A stretch of DNA of 64,000 bases from Paenibacillus sp. 1_12 (GTDB taxonomy: Bacteria; Bacillota; Bacilli; Paenibacillales; NBRC-103111): contig NZ_FOTE01000004.1 in assembly GCF_900114475.1 (NCBI RefSeq), positions 3,580 through 67,579 on the forward strand. Direction: 5' to 3'. This document shows, in pieces, positions 24,281-32,738 of the stretch; within the stretch, counting starts at the first letter, position 1; each line of letters opens with the position of its first letter. The notes below the pieces were generated by a model. The model was not told the DNA's origin, did not search any database, and worked only from the letters and a program-made list of their open reading frames with translations. The translations under genes and the position numbers were made by a program.

Positions 24281-25180
24281 GTGACTTTACAACAACTAAA
24301 ATACGTCATTGAGACCGCAAATCGGGGTTCCATCAACGAAGCGGCAAAGCGATTGTTTATCTCCCAGCCAAGCCTATCCAACGCGATCCGGGATTTGGAA
24401 GAAGAATTGCAGATTACGATTTTTGAACGAACCAACAAAGGAATTTCACTTTCCAAGGAGGGTGCTGAATTTTTAGGCTACGCAAGACAGGTCGTTGAGC
24501 AAGCAGAATTACTGGAGGGCCGTTACCTTAATGCCAAGCCATCCCCACAGCATTTCTCCGTATCCACTCAACATTATGCTTTTGCGGTTAACGCATTTGT
24601 AAGTTTGGTGAAAGAATATGGTCAGGATGAATATGAGCTGGCTTTGAGGGAGACCAAAACCTATGAAATTATCGAGGATGTCAAGACCTTGCGCAGCGAG
24701 ATCGGAATTCTTTATTTGAATGAGTTCAATGGTAAAGTCATCAACAGCCTGCTAAAAGCCGCGAACCTGCAGTTTCAAAGCTTATTAACAGCGAAGCCGC
24801 ACATTTTTATCAGCATTAACAACCCACTCGCCAAACAATCCATCGTGACGATTGACCAACTGCAGCATTTTCCGTACTTGTCCTTTGAACAAGGAGAGTA
24901 TAATTCCTTTCATTTTTCAGAAGAGATTCTCAGTACGCTGTCTCATAAAAAGAGCATTCGTGTCAATGACCGGGCAACGCTTTTTAATTTATTGATCGGT
25001 TTGAACGGATATACCATATCGACCGGTGTACTAAGCGCGGATTTGAATGGCAATGAAATCATTCCCGTTCCATTGGATTGTGAGGAAACGATTCAGGTTG
25101 GTTGGATATCCCATAAAAACGCTTCGTTATCCAAGCTCGGTGCTGCTTATATAGAAGCGCTGAAGCAAGCTATTATTTAA
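24281..25180 (+). CDS. LysR-family transcriptional regulator
   Basis: 299 residues from GTG 24281, which is 8 nt after ACGAGG and gives the classic LysR start (TLQQLKYVIETANRGSINEAAKRLF). The winged helix-turn-helix covers about residues 1-60 (SQPSLSNAIRDLEEEL is the recognition region), followed by a periplasmic-binding-protein-like effector domain. Longer in-frame starts lack a ribosome binding site. It lies just upstream of and parallel to metE, whose leader lacks an S-box, so it is a good candidate activator of methionine or sulfur genes, like MetR or CmbR in function. Confidence 0.9.
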   Translation: MTLQQLKYVIETANRGSINEAAKRLFISQPSLSNAIRDLEEELQITIFERTNKGISLSKEGAEFLGYARQVVEQAELLEGRYLNAKPSPQHFSVSTQHYAFAVNAFVSLVKEYGQDEYELALRETKTYEIIEDVKTLRSEIGILYLNEFNGKVINSLLKAANLQFQSLLTAKPHIFISINNPLAKQSIVTIDQLQHFPYLSFEQGEYNSFHFSEEILSTLSHKKSIRVNDRATLFNLLIGLNGYTISTGVLSADLNGNEIIPVPLDCEETIQVGWISHKNASLSKLGAAYIEALKQAII

Positions 25181-25190
25181 ATAAAACACT

Positions 25191-25223
25191 TAGCTATAGC
25201 TTTAATCTATATCTAGCTATAGG
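25191..25223 (+). promoter_or_regulatory. repeated TAGCTATAG boxes before metE
   Basis: TAGCTATAG occurs at 25191-25199 and again at 25214-25222, 23 bp apart (about two helical turns). GCTATAGC is itself palindromic. The position between lysR and metE suits a LysR-family operator. Confidence 0.5.
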
Positions 25224-25338
25224 ATTTTGAAGTTACGCTATATGTATCCTTTCGTGATATCTTTCTGTTATAAGTTCTAATACCTTCAACGATTTGGAAA
25301 TCGCCGGGTAAGAATGACAATCAGAGGAGTGTTCAACG

Positions 25339-27633
25339 ATGGTGAAAAGCAGTGTACTGGGATACCCGCGAATCGGAATAAACCGGGAATGGAAAAAAGT
25401 GCTCGAAGCGTTCTGGGCAGGCAAGATGGAAGAATCGGAATTTCATTCCCAGCTGCAGGAGATCCGGCTGCATCATTTGCGGAAACAGCAGGACCAAGGA
25501 ATCGACTTCATTCCGGTCAATGATTTCAGCTATTACGATCAAATGCTGGATACAGCTGCGATGTTTGGTATCGTTCCGAAACGGTTCAATTACGAGGGCG
25601 GTAACGTTCCTATTCAGGTTTATTATGGTATCGCCCGCGGGACGAAAGAAGCCGCGGCCAGCGAGATGACCAAGTGGTTTAATACAAATTATCACTATAT
25701 CGTTCCAGAGCTGAATGGGGCCGAGCCTGTACTTACAGATAATCGTCCACTGCTTGCTTATCGGGAAGCCAAGGAAAAGCTTGGTATTGAGGGTAAGCCA
25801 GTTATCATCGGACCGCTTACGTTCCTCAAGCTTTCCAAAGGTTACAAGGATACGGAAACCGACACCTGGCTGGATCGCCTGCTGCCGCTTTACGTTCAAC
25901 TGCTGCAGGAGCTTGAGAAAGAAGGCGTTCAATGGGTACAGATAGACGAGCCCATTCTGGTGACCTCGTTGAACGCAGCTGATGTGCAGCGTCTGAAGAA
26001 AATCTATGAGACTTTTGCTGCAGCAGCGCCCACTCTGAAGATCATGCTTCAAACGTATTTTGAAGCTATTGATGTAGATAATTATAGTGATATCGTGGCG
26101 CTTCCTGTTGCAGGGATCGGGCTTGATTTGGTACACGGCCTCTCGGGCAACATATCCTCAATTAAAGCATACGGATTTCCAGCGGATAAGGTACTCGGAG
26201 CGGGCGTCATTGATGGACGGGGCATATGGAGAGCGTCTCTGGGCGATAAATTAGCTCTATTAAAGGAGCTGGCCGAGGTTGCATCAGAGGAGCGGCTGAT
26301 TATACAGACGTCCTGCAGTTTACTCCACGTGCCTGTATCAACAGAACGGGAAACGAAACTTCCATCCGAATTGAAAGATGCGCTTGCATTCGCTGATGAA
26401 AAACTCGGAGAGCTTGTGCTCCTGACTAAAGCTTTCTCAGCAGGCGGTTCCGAAATTGACAACGACTTGGCAGAATGTGAACGCGCACTGGCAGCACTCA
26501 AGCATTCGAATGCACGTAACCGCAGAGATGTACAGGAAGCAGTTGCCATTATCAGCTCTCAAAAGCCTGAACGCAGCAATCCTTTCGCCACACGTCATAT
26601 TGCCCAGCAGCAAAAGTGGAAGCTGCCGCTTTTCCCGACAACGACAATTGGCAGTTTCCCGCAATCCGCAGAGGTGCGCAAGGCTCGCCAGCTATGGAGA
26701 AAGGGAGAATGGAGCCAAGAGCAGTATGCTTCATTCATTCGTGAGCAGATTGATATCTGGATCAAGCTTCAAGAGGATATCGAATTGGATGTGCTTGTTC
26801 ATGGCGAATTCGAGCGGACTGATATGGTTGAGTTTTTCGGGGAAAAGCTTGAGGGCTTTGCTTTCACACAAAACGGATGGGTACAGTCGTACGGTTCCCG
26901 CTGCGTGAAACCACCGGTTATTTTTGGAGATGTAGCCTTTAAAGGGCCGATGACTGTTGAAGAAACCGTATACGCCCAGTCGCAGACAGCACGCCCTGTT
27001 AAAGGGATGCTGACCGGACCGATTACGATTTTGAACTGGTCGTTCGTACGTGAGGACATCTCACGCGAACAGGTTGCTTACCAATTGGCCTATGGACTAA
27101 GACAAGAAGTCGAAGCGCTTGAGAACGCGGGCATCGGGATGATACAGGTCGATGAACCGGCGGTACGTGAAGGGCTGCCGCTTAAGGAAGCTGAGCATGC
27201 CCATTACTTGTCTTGGGCTGTCAAGGCATTCCGCATGACTACCTGCACCGTGCAGGACTCAACGCAAATTCACACGCATATGTGCTATTGCGAGTTCCAT
27301 GACATGATTGATTCTATTGAAGCCATGGATGCGGATGTCATCTCGATCGAGACATCACGAAGTCATGGCGAGATGATTCATAGCTTTGAATTGAATACCT
27401 ACAAGCTGGGAATCGGACTTGGTGTATACGATATCCATAGTCCGCGTGTACCGTCCGTGGAAGAGATGACCGATATGATTGATCGGGCCCTGCACGTACT
27501 GGATCCGAAGTTGTTTTGGATCAATCCGGATTGCGGACTCAAGACCCGCGGGTTCGAAGAGACTGCTGCTTCCTTACGCAACATGGTCGAGGCGACTAAG
27601 CTTGCCCGTGAGAAATACGCTTTATCCGTGTGA
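25339..27633 (+). CDS. metE: cobalamin-independent methionine synthase
   Basis: Transfers the methyl group of 5-methyltetrahydropteroyl-triglutamate to homocysteine, making methionine. 764 residues, the family's full length, with the duplicated barrel plan. The N-terminus SSVLGYPRIGINREWKK is typical. Zinc ligands in the C-terminal barrel are in HMCYCEFHD (His and Cys), SIETSRSHGEM (Glu) and NPDCGLKTRG (Cys). The ATG follows AGAGGAG. The upstream 158 bases contain no S-box, unlike B. subtilis metE, and the adjacent LysR gene is the likely regulator. A strong terminator follows. Confidence 0.97.
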   Translation: MVKSSVLGYPRIGINREWKKVLEAFWAGKMEESEFHSQLQEIRLHHLRKQQDQGIDFIPVNDFSYYDQMLDTAAMFGIVPKRFNYEGGNVPIQVYYGIARGTKEAAASEMTKWFNTNYHYIVPELNGAEPVLTDNRPLLAYREAKEKLGIEGKPVIIGPLTFLKLSKGYKDTETDTWLDRLLPLYVQLLQELEKEGVQWVQIDEPILVTSLNAADVQRLKKIYETFAAAAPTLKIMLQTYFEAIDVDNYSDIVALPVAGIGLDLVHGLSGNISSIKAYGFPADKVLGAGVIDGRGIWRASLGDKLALLKELAEVASEERLIIQTSCSLLHVPVSTERETKLPSELKDALAFADEKLGELVLLTKAFSAGGSEIDNDLAECERALAALKHSNARNRRDVQEAVAIISSQKPERSNPFATRHIAQQQKWKLPLFPTTTIGSFPQSAEVRKARQLWRKGEWSQEQYASFIREQIDIWIKLQEDIELDVLVHGEFERTDMVEFFGEKLEGFAFTQNGWVQSYGSRCVKPPVIFGDVAFKGPMTVEETVYAQSQTARPVKGMLTGPITILNWSFVREDISREQVAYQLAYGLRQEVEALENAGIGMIQVDEPAVREGLPLKEAEHAHYLSWAVKAFRMTTCTVQDSTQIHTHMCYCEFHDMIDSIEAMDADVISIETSRSHGEMIHSFELNTYKLGIGLGVYDIHSPRVPSVEEMTDMIDRALHVLDPKLFWINPDCGLKTRGFEETAASLRNMVEATKLAREKYALSV

Positions 27634-27649
27634 TGACTCCTATAGATTA

Positions 27650-27683
27650 GAAGATGAGCATAATTGTGCTCATCTTTTTTTTG
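27650..27683 (+). terminator. intrinsic terminator of metE
   Basis: A perfect 10-bp stem AAGATGAGCA / TGCTCATCTT with a 6-nt loop is followed by a T8 run. Confidence 0.93.
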
Positions 27684-27719
27684 TCCTCTTTTACCATAAA
27701 TAAGACATCATTATCGTAA

Positions 27720-27747
27720 TTGAACTCCTTTTAATACTGGGTATAAT
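27720..27747 (+). promoter_or_regulatory. promoter of the YesN-type regulator
   Basis: TTGAAC (27720-27725), 16 nt, TATAAT (27742-27747), about 90 nt before the start codon. Confidence 0.65.
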
Positions 27748-27839
27748 GCAATAAAATGGTTTATAGTATGGGTATAAATGTAAAATAATTAAAGAAGCTT
27801 TCCTATAATCGAGAACATAGCAGGCATAGAGGTGAAAGT

Positions 27840-29162
27840 ATGTATAATATTTTGATCGTGGATGATGAACCGATGATATGTAAGGGTATCGCGGCTATTC
27901 TTAGTCAATCGAAGCTGAATATTTCAGAGGTTTTTATTGCCTATCACGGGTTCGAAGCTCTGGATTTTATTCATTTAGAGAAAATCGATCTCGTGTTTAC
28001 AGACATTCAGATGGAAAAAATGAACGGTATTGAGCTGATTGAAAACCTTTTTATGGAGGACCCATCGCTTCCAGTTGTCATCCTATCCGCTCATGGGGAA
28101 TTCGAGTATGCCCAAAAGGCGATCCGTTTTGGAGCGAAGGAGTATTTGGTCAAACCGATTACACCGGATCATTTAATTTCGGTAGTCGGGACTTTGCTGA
28201 GTGAGAAAGAAGGTAAATCTCTCCATTTAGCAAACTGGGATGGGCAGCCGGCGTTGCCGAATTATTCCAATCTGGAACAAAACTATTACTTAAATGAACT
28301 TGTAACAGGTTCGATTCATGAATCCGATGTTGCATCCATTGTGGAGACCCTCGGGAATCGCGTAAACGGCAAGTATTTCAGCATGCTCATGATCAAGCTA
28401 TCGTTGGATCGAGGTGGAATCCATGATGAGGAAATTATTGCAATGAAGGATAGGAGCCTGCTTAAATATGCTTCGCTGAACATTATTGATGAGACCGTGA
28501 ATCCATGGACCCATTTTGTATTTAATAATCACAATTCAACGTTCTCACTGCTGTTGCAAGTCACGGAAGAAGAGAATCGCGATTTTCTGCGTATGAACCA
28601 ACTGTTGATGATTGCCCAGATGATTCATAATAATTTACACAAGTACGTCAATGTGAAATGCCATATCGGAATCAGTCGTATCCGTGAAGGCGTGACACAA
28701 TGGCCAGTCATTTATAAAGAAGCACTTGAAAGCCTGAATTGGAGTGATATCAACAAAGGGCATTATATGTCCTATATTGGAGATATCGATAGTGTAATGA
28801 AAGAACAATCTTTAACGTTTACACAAATTGACGAAGTGAATCATCGGGTCGTTCTTAAAACCAAGACCTACATTGAAAGTCACTTTTGCGATAAAGGTCT
28901 CAAGCTTCAGGTTATTGCCGATAGCGTGCATTTAAGTCCCAATTATTTGAGCTACTTGTTCAAGAAGGTAATGGGGGTCAACATCTGGGATTATGTTACG
29001 AAGCTGAGAATGGAAGAAGGCAGACGTCTGATTCTAACGACCGATATGCGCAGATATGAGATTTCCGAAGAGATTGGCTATGAGTCTCCCGAGCATTTTA
29101 GTAAAATTTTCAAAAAGCATTTTGGGATCAATATCTCAGAGTTAAAGAGCGCGAATCAGTAA
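27840..29162 (+). CDS. YesN-type response regulator with AraC output domain
   Basis: 440 residues. The receiver domain (about 1-122) has the acidic pair in VDDEP, the phospho-acceptor D55 in LVFTDIQM and the conserved lysine in YLVKPI. A variable middle region follows, then a C-terminal AraC/XylS double helix-turn-helix (about 340-440, LQVIADSVHLSPNYLSYLFKK and IGYESPEHFSKIFKKHFG). It probably activates the adjacent sugar transporter genes when phosphorylated by the YesM-type kinase encoded at 32739, on the far side of the transporter. The start ATG is preceded by GAGGTG. Confidence 0.94.
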   Translation: MYNILIVDDEPMICKGIAAILSQSKLNISEVFIAYHGFEALDFIHLEKIDLVFTDIQMEKMNGIELIENLFMEDPSLPVVILSAHGEFEYAQKAIRFGAKEYLVKPITPDHLISVVGTLLSEKEGKSLHLANWDGQPALPNYSNLEQNYYLNELVTGSIHESDVASIVETLGNRVNGKYFSMLMIKLSLDRGGIHDEEIIAMKDRSLLKYASLNIIDETVNPWTHFVFNNHNSTFSLLLQVTEEENRDFLRMNQLLMIAQMIHNNLHKYVNVKCHIGISRIREGVTQWPVIYKEALESLNWSDINKGHYMSYIGDIDSVMKEQSLTFTQIDEVNHRVVLKTKTYIESHFCDKGLKLQVIADSVHLSPNYLSYLFKKVMGVNIWDYVTKLRMEEGRRLILTTDMRRYEISEEIGYESPEHFSKIFKKHFGINISELKSANQ

Positions 29163-29200
29163 AATGCGACATGATTAACGTAAGACTGCACATCGTAGTG

Positions 29201-29214
29201 AGAAAACGTTCCCT
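29201..29214 (+). promoter_or_regulatory. possible cre (CcpA) site
   Basis: AGAAAACGTTCCCT resembles the catabolite-responsive element (the AANCG core and symmetry are present, the outer T and A differ). It sits just before a TATAAT at 29216-29221 ahead of the solute-binding protein gene. Weak evidence. Confidence 0.35.
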
Positions 29215-29273
29215 CTATAATCATAAGTGTAGACAACAAGCCTTAATGAAAAGATTGGAAAGGGGAACCTCAC

Positions 29274-30662
29274 ATGAAAGACAAAAAAGCTTATGCACTT
29301 GGTGCAGTTGCACTTACAGCCCTGCTTGCAGGTTGCAGCACGAACAATATGACAGCAGCTACGGGGCCTAAGGAAACAGCGGCAGGAAATAAAGTAACCA
29401 TCACAGCGCAGGGCTTCAAGCCTGACCAAAAAGAAAAGAATGATCAGCTTGATCAACGTATTAATCGCTTTAAGGCGAAATTTCCGAATGTTGATTTCAA
29501 GAAAGATGATTGGCAATATAATCCGCTAGAAATCGGTGTTAAGATGGCATCGAACAGTGCGCCCACGGAATATACGACCTATGCTACAGAAGGCAAGGTG
29601 CTGGTCAACAAGAAATGGGTCGCGGACATGACAGATTCGATGAATGCTTGGGACCATGCCAAGGATATGAATGATTTGCTATCCAAACCCTTCGTTGTTA
29701 ACGGTAAAACGTATGGCGTCCCGGTAGATGGATACGTCATGACGATAACTTTGAACAAAAAGCTGTTCAAGGAAAAGGGGATGGAGCTGCCTCCCATCGA
29801 TTGGACATGGGACGATCTTCTTGATGCGGCACGTAAAATTAGTGATCCTGCCAAGGGCATCGCAGGTTTCATTCCTATGGGTAAAGGACCTGAAGCAGGC
29901 TGGAATTGGACGAATTTCCTATACGCAGCTGGTGGTGATGTGCAGAAGCTGGATAATGGCAAAGTGGTCAGCCAATTTAATTCCGAGGCTGGGGTGAAAG
30001 CACTTGAATTTTATAAAAAATTAAAGGACGAGAATCTGATTCCTCAGAACTGGGCACTCGGTTATGGCGACGCTTTAAATGCCTTTTCTCAAGGAAGAGG
30101 CGCGATGGTCATGTGTGGAAGCGGTAATGCTGCAGATACCGCGATTAATGAGGGCGGCATTAGTAAAGAGGATTTAGTTGTTTATCCTATTCCTTCTATG
30201 TCCAAGGGTGGGAAGCATACCGGTGTTCTGGGCGGCAACTATAGAGTGATTAATCCTAAGGCTGACAAGCAAACCCAACAAATCGCGTTCAAATGGATTA
30301 CAGATGAATACTTCACAGATGAATTCCTGGGCTCCACTCAAAAAGAAATCGAGGATCGAAAGGGTAAAAACCGCGTTTATATTCCACAACCGATTAATTA
30401 CTGGAATGATTCTTCTGATTTTGGTAAAAAGTATTCCAGCTTGCTCGCAAAATACGATAACGTATTCAAGTATGATCCGCAATTGCTCCGCTTATGGGAT
30501 GGTAAACCGGAAGCTCAATACGAGGCTCAAAAATACTACACGGAAATGGCTAATGCCATTCAGAAAATCTTTACAACCAAAAACGTCGATTTGAAAAAAA
30601 CGTTGGAAGAGACCTCTGACAAATTGCAGTCTGAAGTATTTGATAAAGTCAAAGTCGAATAA
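29274..30662 (+). CDS. sugar ABC transporter solute-binding lipoprotein
   Basis: 462 residues. The lipoprotein signal has the lipobox LLAGC, so the mature protein is anchored by a diacylglyceryl cysteine on the outer face. The rest is a family 1 extracellular solute-binding protein (YVMTITLNKKLFKEKG, IDWTWDDLLDAARKI). It delivers an unknown sugar or oligosaccharide to the two downstream permeases. AAAGGGG precedes the start. A 17-bp perfect stem-loop follows the stop and may raise the level of this message over the permeases. No ATPase gene is in this cluster, so a shared MsmX-type ATPase is expected. Confidence 0.92.
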   Translation: MKDKKAYALGAVALTALLAGCSTNNMTAATGPKETAAGNKVTITAQGFKPDQKEKNDQLDQRINRFKAKFPNVDFKKDDWQYNPLEIGVKMASNSAPTEYTTYATEGKVLVNKKWVADMTDSMNAWDHAKDMNDLLSKPFVVNGKTYGVPVDGYVMTITLNKKLFKEKGMELPPIDWTWDDLLDAARKISDPAKGIAGFIPMGKGPEAGWNWTNFLYAAGGDVQKLDNGKVVSQFNSEAGVKALEFYKKLKDENLIPQNWALGYGDALNAFSQGRGAMVMCGSGNAADTAINEGGISKEDLVVYPIPSMSKGGKHTGVLGGNYRVINPKADKQTQQIAFKWITDEYFTDEFLGSTQKEIEDRKGKNRVYIPQPINYWNDSSDFGKKYSSLLAKYDNVFKYDPQLLRLWDGKPEAQYEAQKYYTEMANAIQKIFTTKNVDLKKTLEETSDKLQSEVFDKVKVE

Positions 30663-30670
30663 GATGCCTT

Positions 30671-30710
30671 ACAATCGGACCTAAACCCATTATGGTTTAG
30701 GTCCGATTGT
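30671..30710 (+). promoter_or_regulatory. 17-bp perfect stem-loop without T-run
   Basis: The arms at 30671-30687 and 30694-30710 are perfectly complementary with a 6-nt loop. The following bases are ATGTGAATGC rather than a T tract, so this is more likely an mRNA 3'-end stabiliser or processing element than a full terminator. Confidence 0.75.
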
Positions 30711-30796
30711 ATGTGAATGCAAAATGAAATAAGATCGCACATCATTTCGAACCGATATAACCTCGAACTAAACCTGATGAGTGAGGAGTGTCTGAA

Positions 30797-31708
30797 ATGG
30801 ATACAGAGCTTTCCGCACGCCCAACCGTTGTGAACATGTATGCGAGGAAGAAAATAAACCGGTATTTGTGGGGTACCCTGTTTGTTCTTCCTGAGCTTAT
30901 ATTGTTTTTCATATTTTTGTGGGTGCCCATATTTAAAGGTATCCTATACAGCTTTTACAGTATCGATTTTGTGGATGGCAATCAATTTATTGGCTTGGTT
31001 AATTATTTGAACATCGCGCACGATGATTTACTGCTCACCTCAATCATAAACACACTTTACTATATGGCTCTCGGTGTCGTGCTCGGCTTCTGGATTCCGC
31101 CACTCGTCGCCATTGCAGTAACCGAATTAAAATGGTTCCAGGGAGCGGCTCGGATTATCGGGTATTTGCCAAGCGCCGTGCCAGCTATTGTGCTTTACGG
31201 GATGTGGCTCTGGTTTTTTGATGCGGTAGGGCCAATTAATAGTCTCTTGGATAGTTTGGGTATCACCAAAGTAGACTTTTTTAGTCCGCACATGTCGATG
31301 ATCTCGATTGTGCTTTTGGAAACTTGGCAGAGCTTCGGTGCTGCGACATTGATCTATATTGCGGCCATAGTTAGCATTCCGAAGGATTTGTATGAAGCGG
31401 CTGAGATCGATGGCGCCAGCGTATGGCAGCGTATGAGGTACATCACATTGCCCAGTATTAGGACGCTGATGCTATTACTGCTGCTCTTACAGCTCATCAC
31501 AACATCACAGGGCTTTCAGGCACAATTATCCATGACTGATGGCGGGCCGAACAATGCAACGCTGACTTACCTGCTATGGATCAATCATACCGCTTTCAGA
31601 GATCTTGATTTTGGTAAGGCGAGTGCGATGGGAAGTCTGATGTTCTTTGTACTCATCCTGCTGTCCGTTTTATATAATTTGCTGCAGCGCAGAGGTGAAA
31701 AAGCATGA
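30797..31708 (+). CDS. sugar ABC transporter permease (LplB/UgpA type)
   Basis: 303 residues from ATG 30797, 8 nt after GAGGAG; a GTG at 30788 is less well spaced. Six transmembrane helices are visible, and the EAA cytoplasmic loop reads LYEAAEIDGASVWQRMRYITLPSI, which docks the ATPase. The YLPSAVPAIVLYGMWLWFF segment is usual for the family. It forms a heterodimer channel with the next gene product; the two genes overlap by 4 nt. Confidence 0.94.
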   Translation: MDTELSARPTVVNMYARKKINRYLWGTLFVLPELILFFIFLWVPIFKGILYSFYSIDFVDGNQFIGLVNYLNIAHDDLLLTSIINTLYYMALGVVLGFWIPPLVAIAVTELKWFQGAARIIGYLPSAVPAIVLYGMWLWFFDAVGPINSLLDSLGITKVDFFSPHMSMISIVLLETWQSFGAATLIYIAAIVSIPKDLYEAAEIDGASVWQRMRYITLPSIRTLMLLLLLLQLITTSQGFQAQLSMTDGGPNNATLTYLLWINHTAFRDLDFGKASAMGSLMFFVLILLSVLYNLLQRRGEKA

Positions 31709-32586
31709 AGCATGAAGATCGCGGTATTATCTCCAGGTTTGATTTTAAAAAGGTGTCTGTTAAGATCGGTTATTCATTGATGGTGCTGGTCATTGTCTGC
31801 ATGGCGATTACGATGCTGTATCCGTTCTTTAATACCTTTTTCAGTTCACTCAAAACGCGCGAAGAATTTTTCAGCTTTCCACCAACATTTTTTCCGAAAA
31901 CCTGGATCTGGAAAAATTACTATGATGCTTGGACACAATTCGATTTGCCTTTGCTGACTTTTCTAAAAAATACGATATTGATTTATATCGGTAATATGGT
32001 GTGCTCGTTGTTATGTATTGGGCTGGCGGCTTTTGCGTTATCCCATTTGAAAGTTCCTTTCAAGAAATGGGTGGCACTGTACTTTTTGGCGACACTCTTG
32101 ATACCTCCTGCCACGTATATTGTGCCTAACTTTCTCAATCTGAAAAGTCTTGGGCTCATTAACTCCTATTGGGCATTTTGGCTGCCTGCGGCGGTAAATA
32201 CGTATTTTATGCTGCTGTTAAAAAACTTCTTTGATGGCATTCATAAAGAGATTCTGGAAGCGGCAAGAATTGACGGTGCTAGTGAATTTAAATCATTCGT
32301 AAGCATTGCGGTTCCACTATCTACGCCGATCATCGGGACTCTGCTGCTGCTGGCTTTCTCTAATACCTGGAACGATTTCTACTGGCCAAATATCGTAATG
32401 ACGGAAAAAAGTATGTATCCGCTGGCAACTGGCATCTATCGCTATGTCGTATATCCGACCTCAGTTATTCCGTGGAGCGTTCGATTTGCCATTCTTACTT
32501 TAGCGATGCTGCCGCCGATCCTGTTTTTCCTAGCATTCCAGAAATTGATTATACGCGGTTTAAGCGCATCAAGTGTAAAAGGTTAG
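31705..32586 (+). CDS. sugar ABC transporter permease (LplC/UgpE type)
   Basis: 293 residues starting inside the stop of the previous gene (ATGA overlap). Six transmembrane helices are visible; the EAA loop is ILEAARIDGASEFKSFVSIAVPL. AFSNTWNDFYWPNIVM is the common C-terminal family segment. It is the second channel subunit of the CUT1 transporter. A hairpin with T-rich tail follows. Confidence 0.94.
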   Translation: MKHEDRGIISRFDFKKVSVKIGYSLMVLVIVCMAITMLYPFFNTFFSSLKTREEFFSFPPTFFPKTWIWKNYYDAWTQFDLPLLTFLKNTILIYIGNMVCSLLCIGLAAFALSHLKVPFKKWVALYFLATLLIPPATYIVPNFLNLKSLGLINSYWAFWLPAAVNTYFMLLLKNFFDGIHKEILEAARIDGASEFKSFVSIAVPLSTPIIGTLLLLAFSNTWNDFYWPNIVMTEKSMYPLATGIYRYVVYPTSVIPWSVRFAILTLAMLPPILFFLAFQKLIIRGLSASSVKG

Positions 32587-32607
32587 CAAATACCTGAGTA
32601 AGAAATT

Positions 32608-32650
32608 GCGCCTTTCAGAGGACACCTTCTAAAGGCGTTCTTTATAATTT
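32608..32650 (+). terminator. intrinsic terminator after permease
   Basis: Stem CGCCTTT / AAAGGCG plus inner AGAGG / CCTTCT (one bulge) around ACA is followed by TTCTTTATAATTT. Confidence 0.7.
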
Positions 32651-32738
32651 AAAGGAAAATACTGTCATTACCACGAATCTATTGATATATATTACACATA
32701 GGATAAGACGGTGAAGGGACGAATGAGGGAATGAGGGT

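Noticed and set aside
25223-25338. S-box (SAM riboswitch) before metE
   Set aside because: The leader is too short and contains none of the conserved S-box segments or a terminator.
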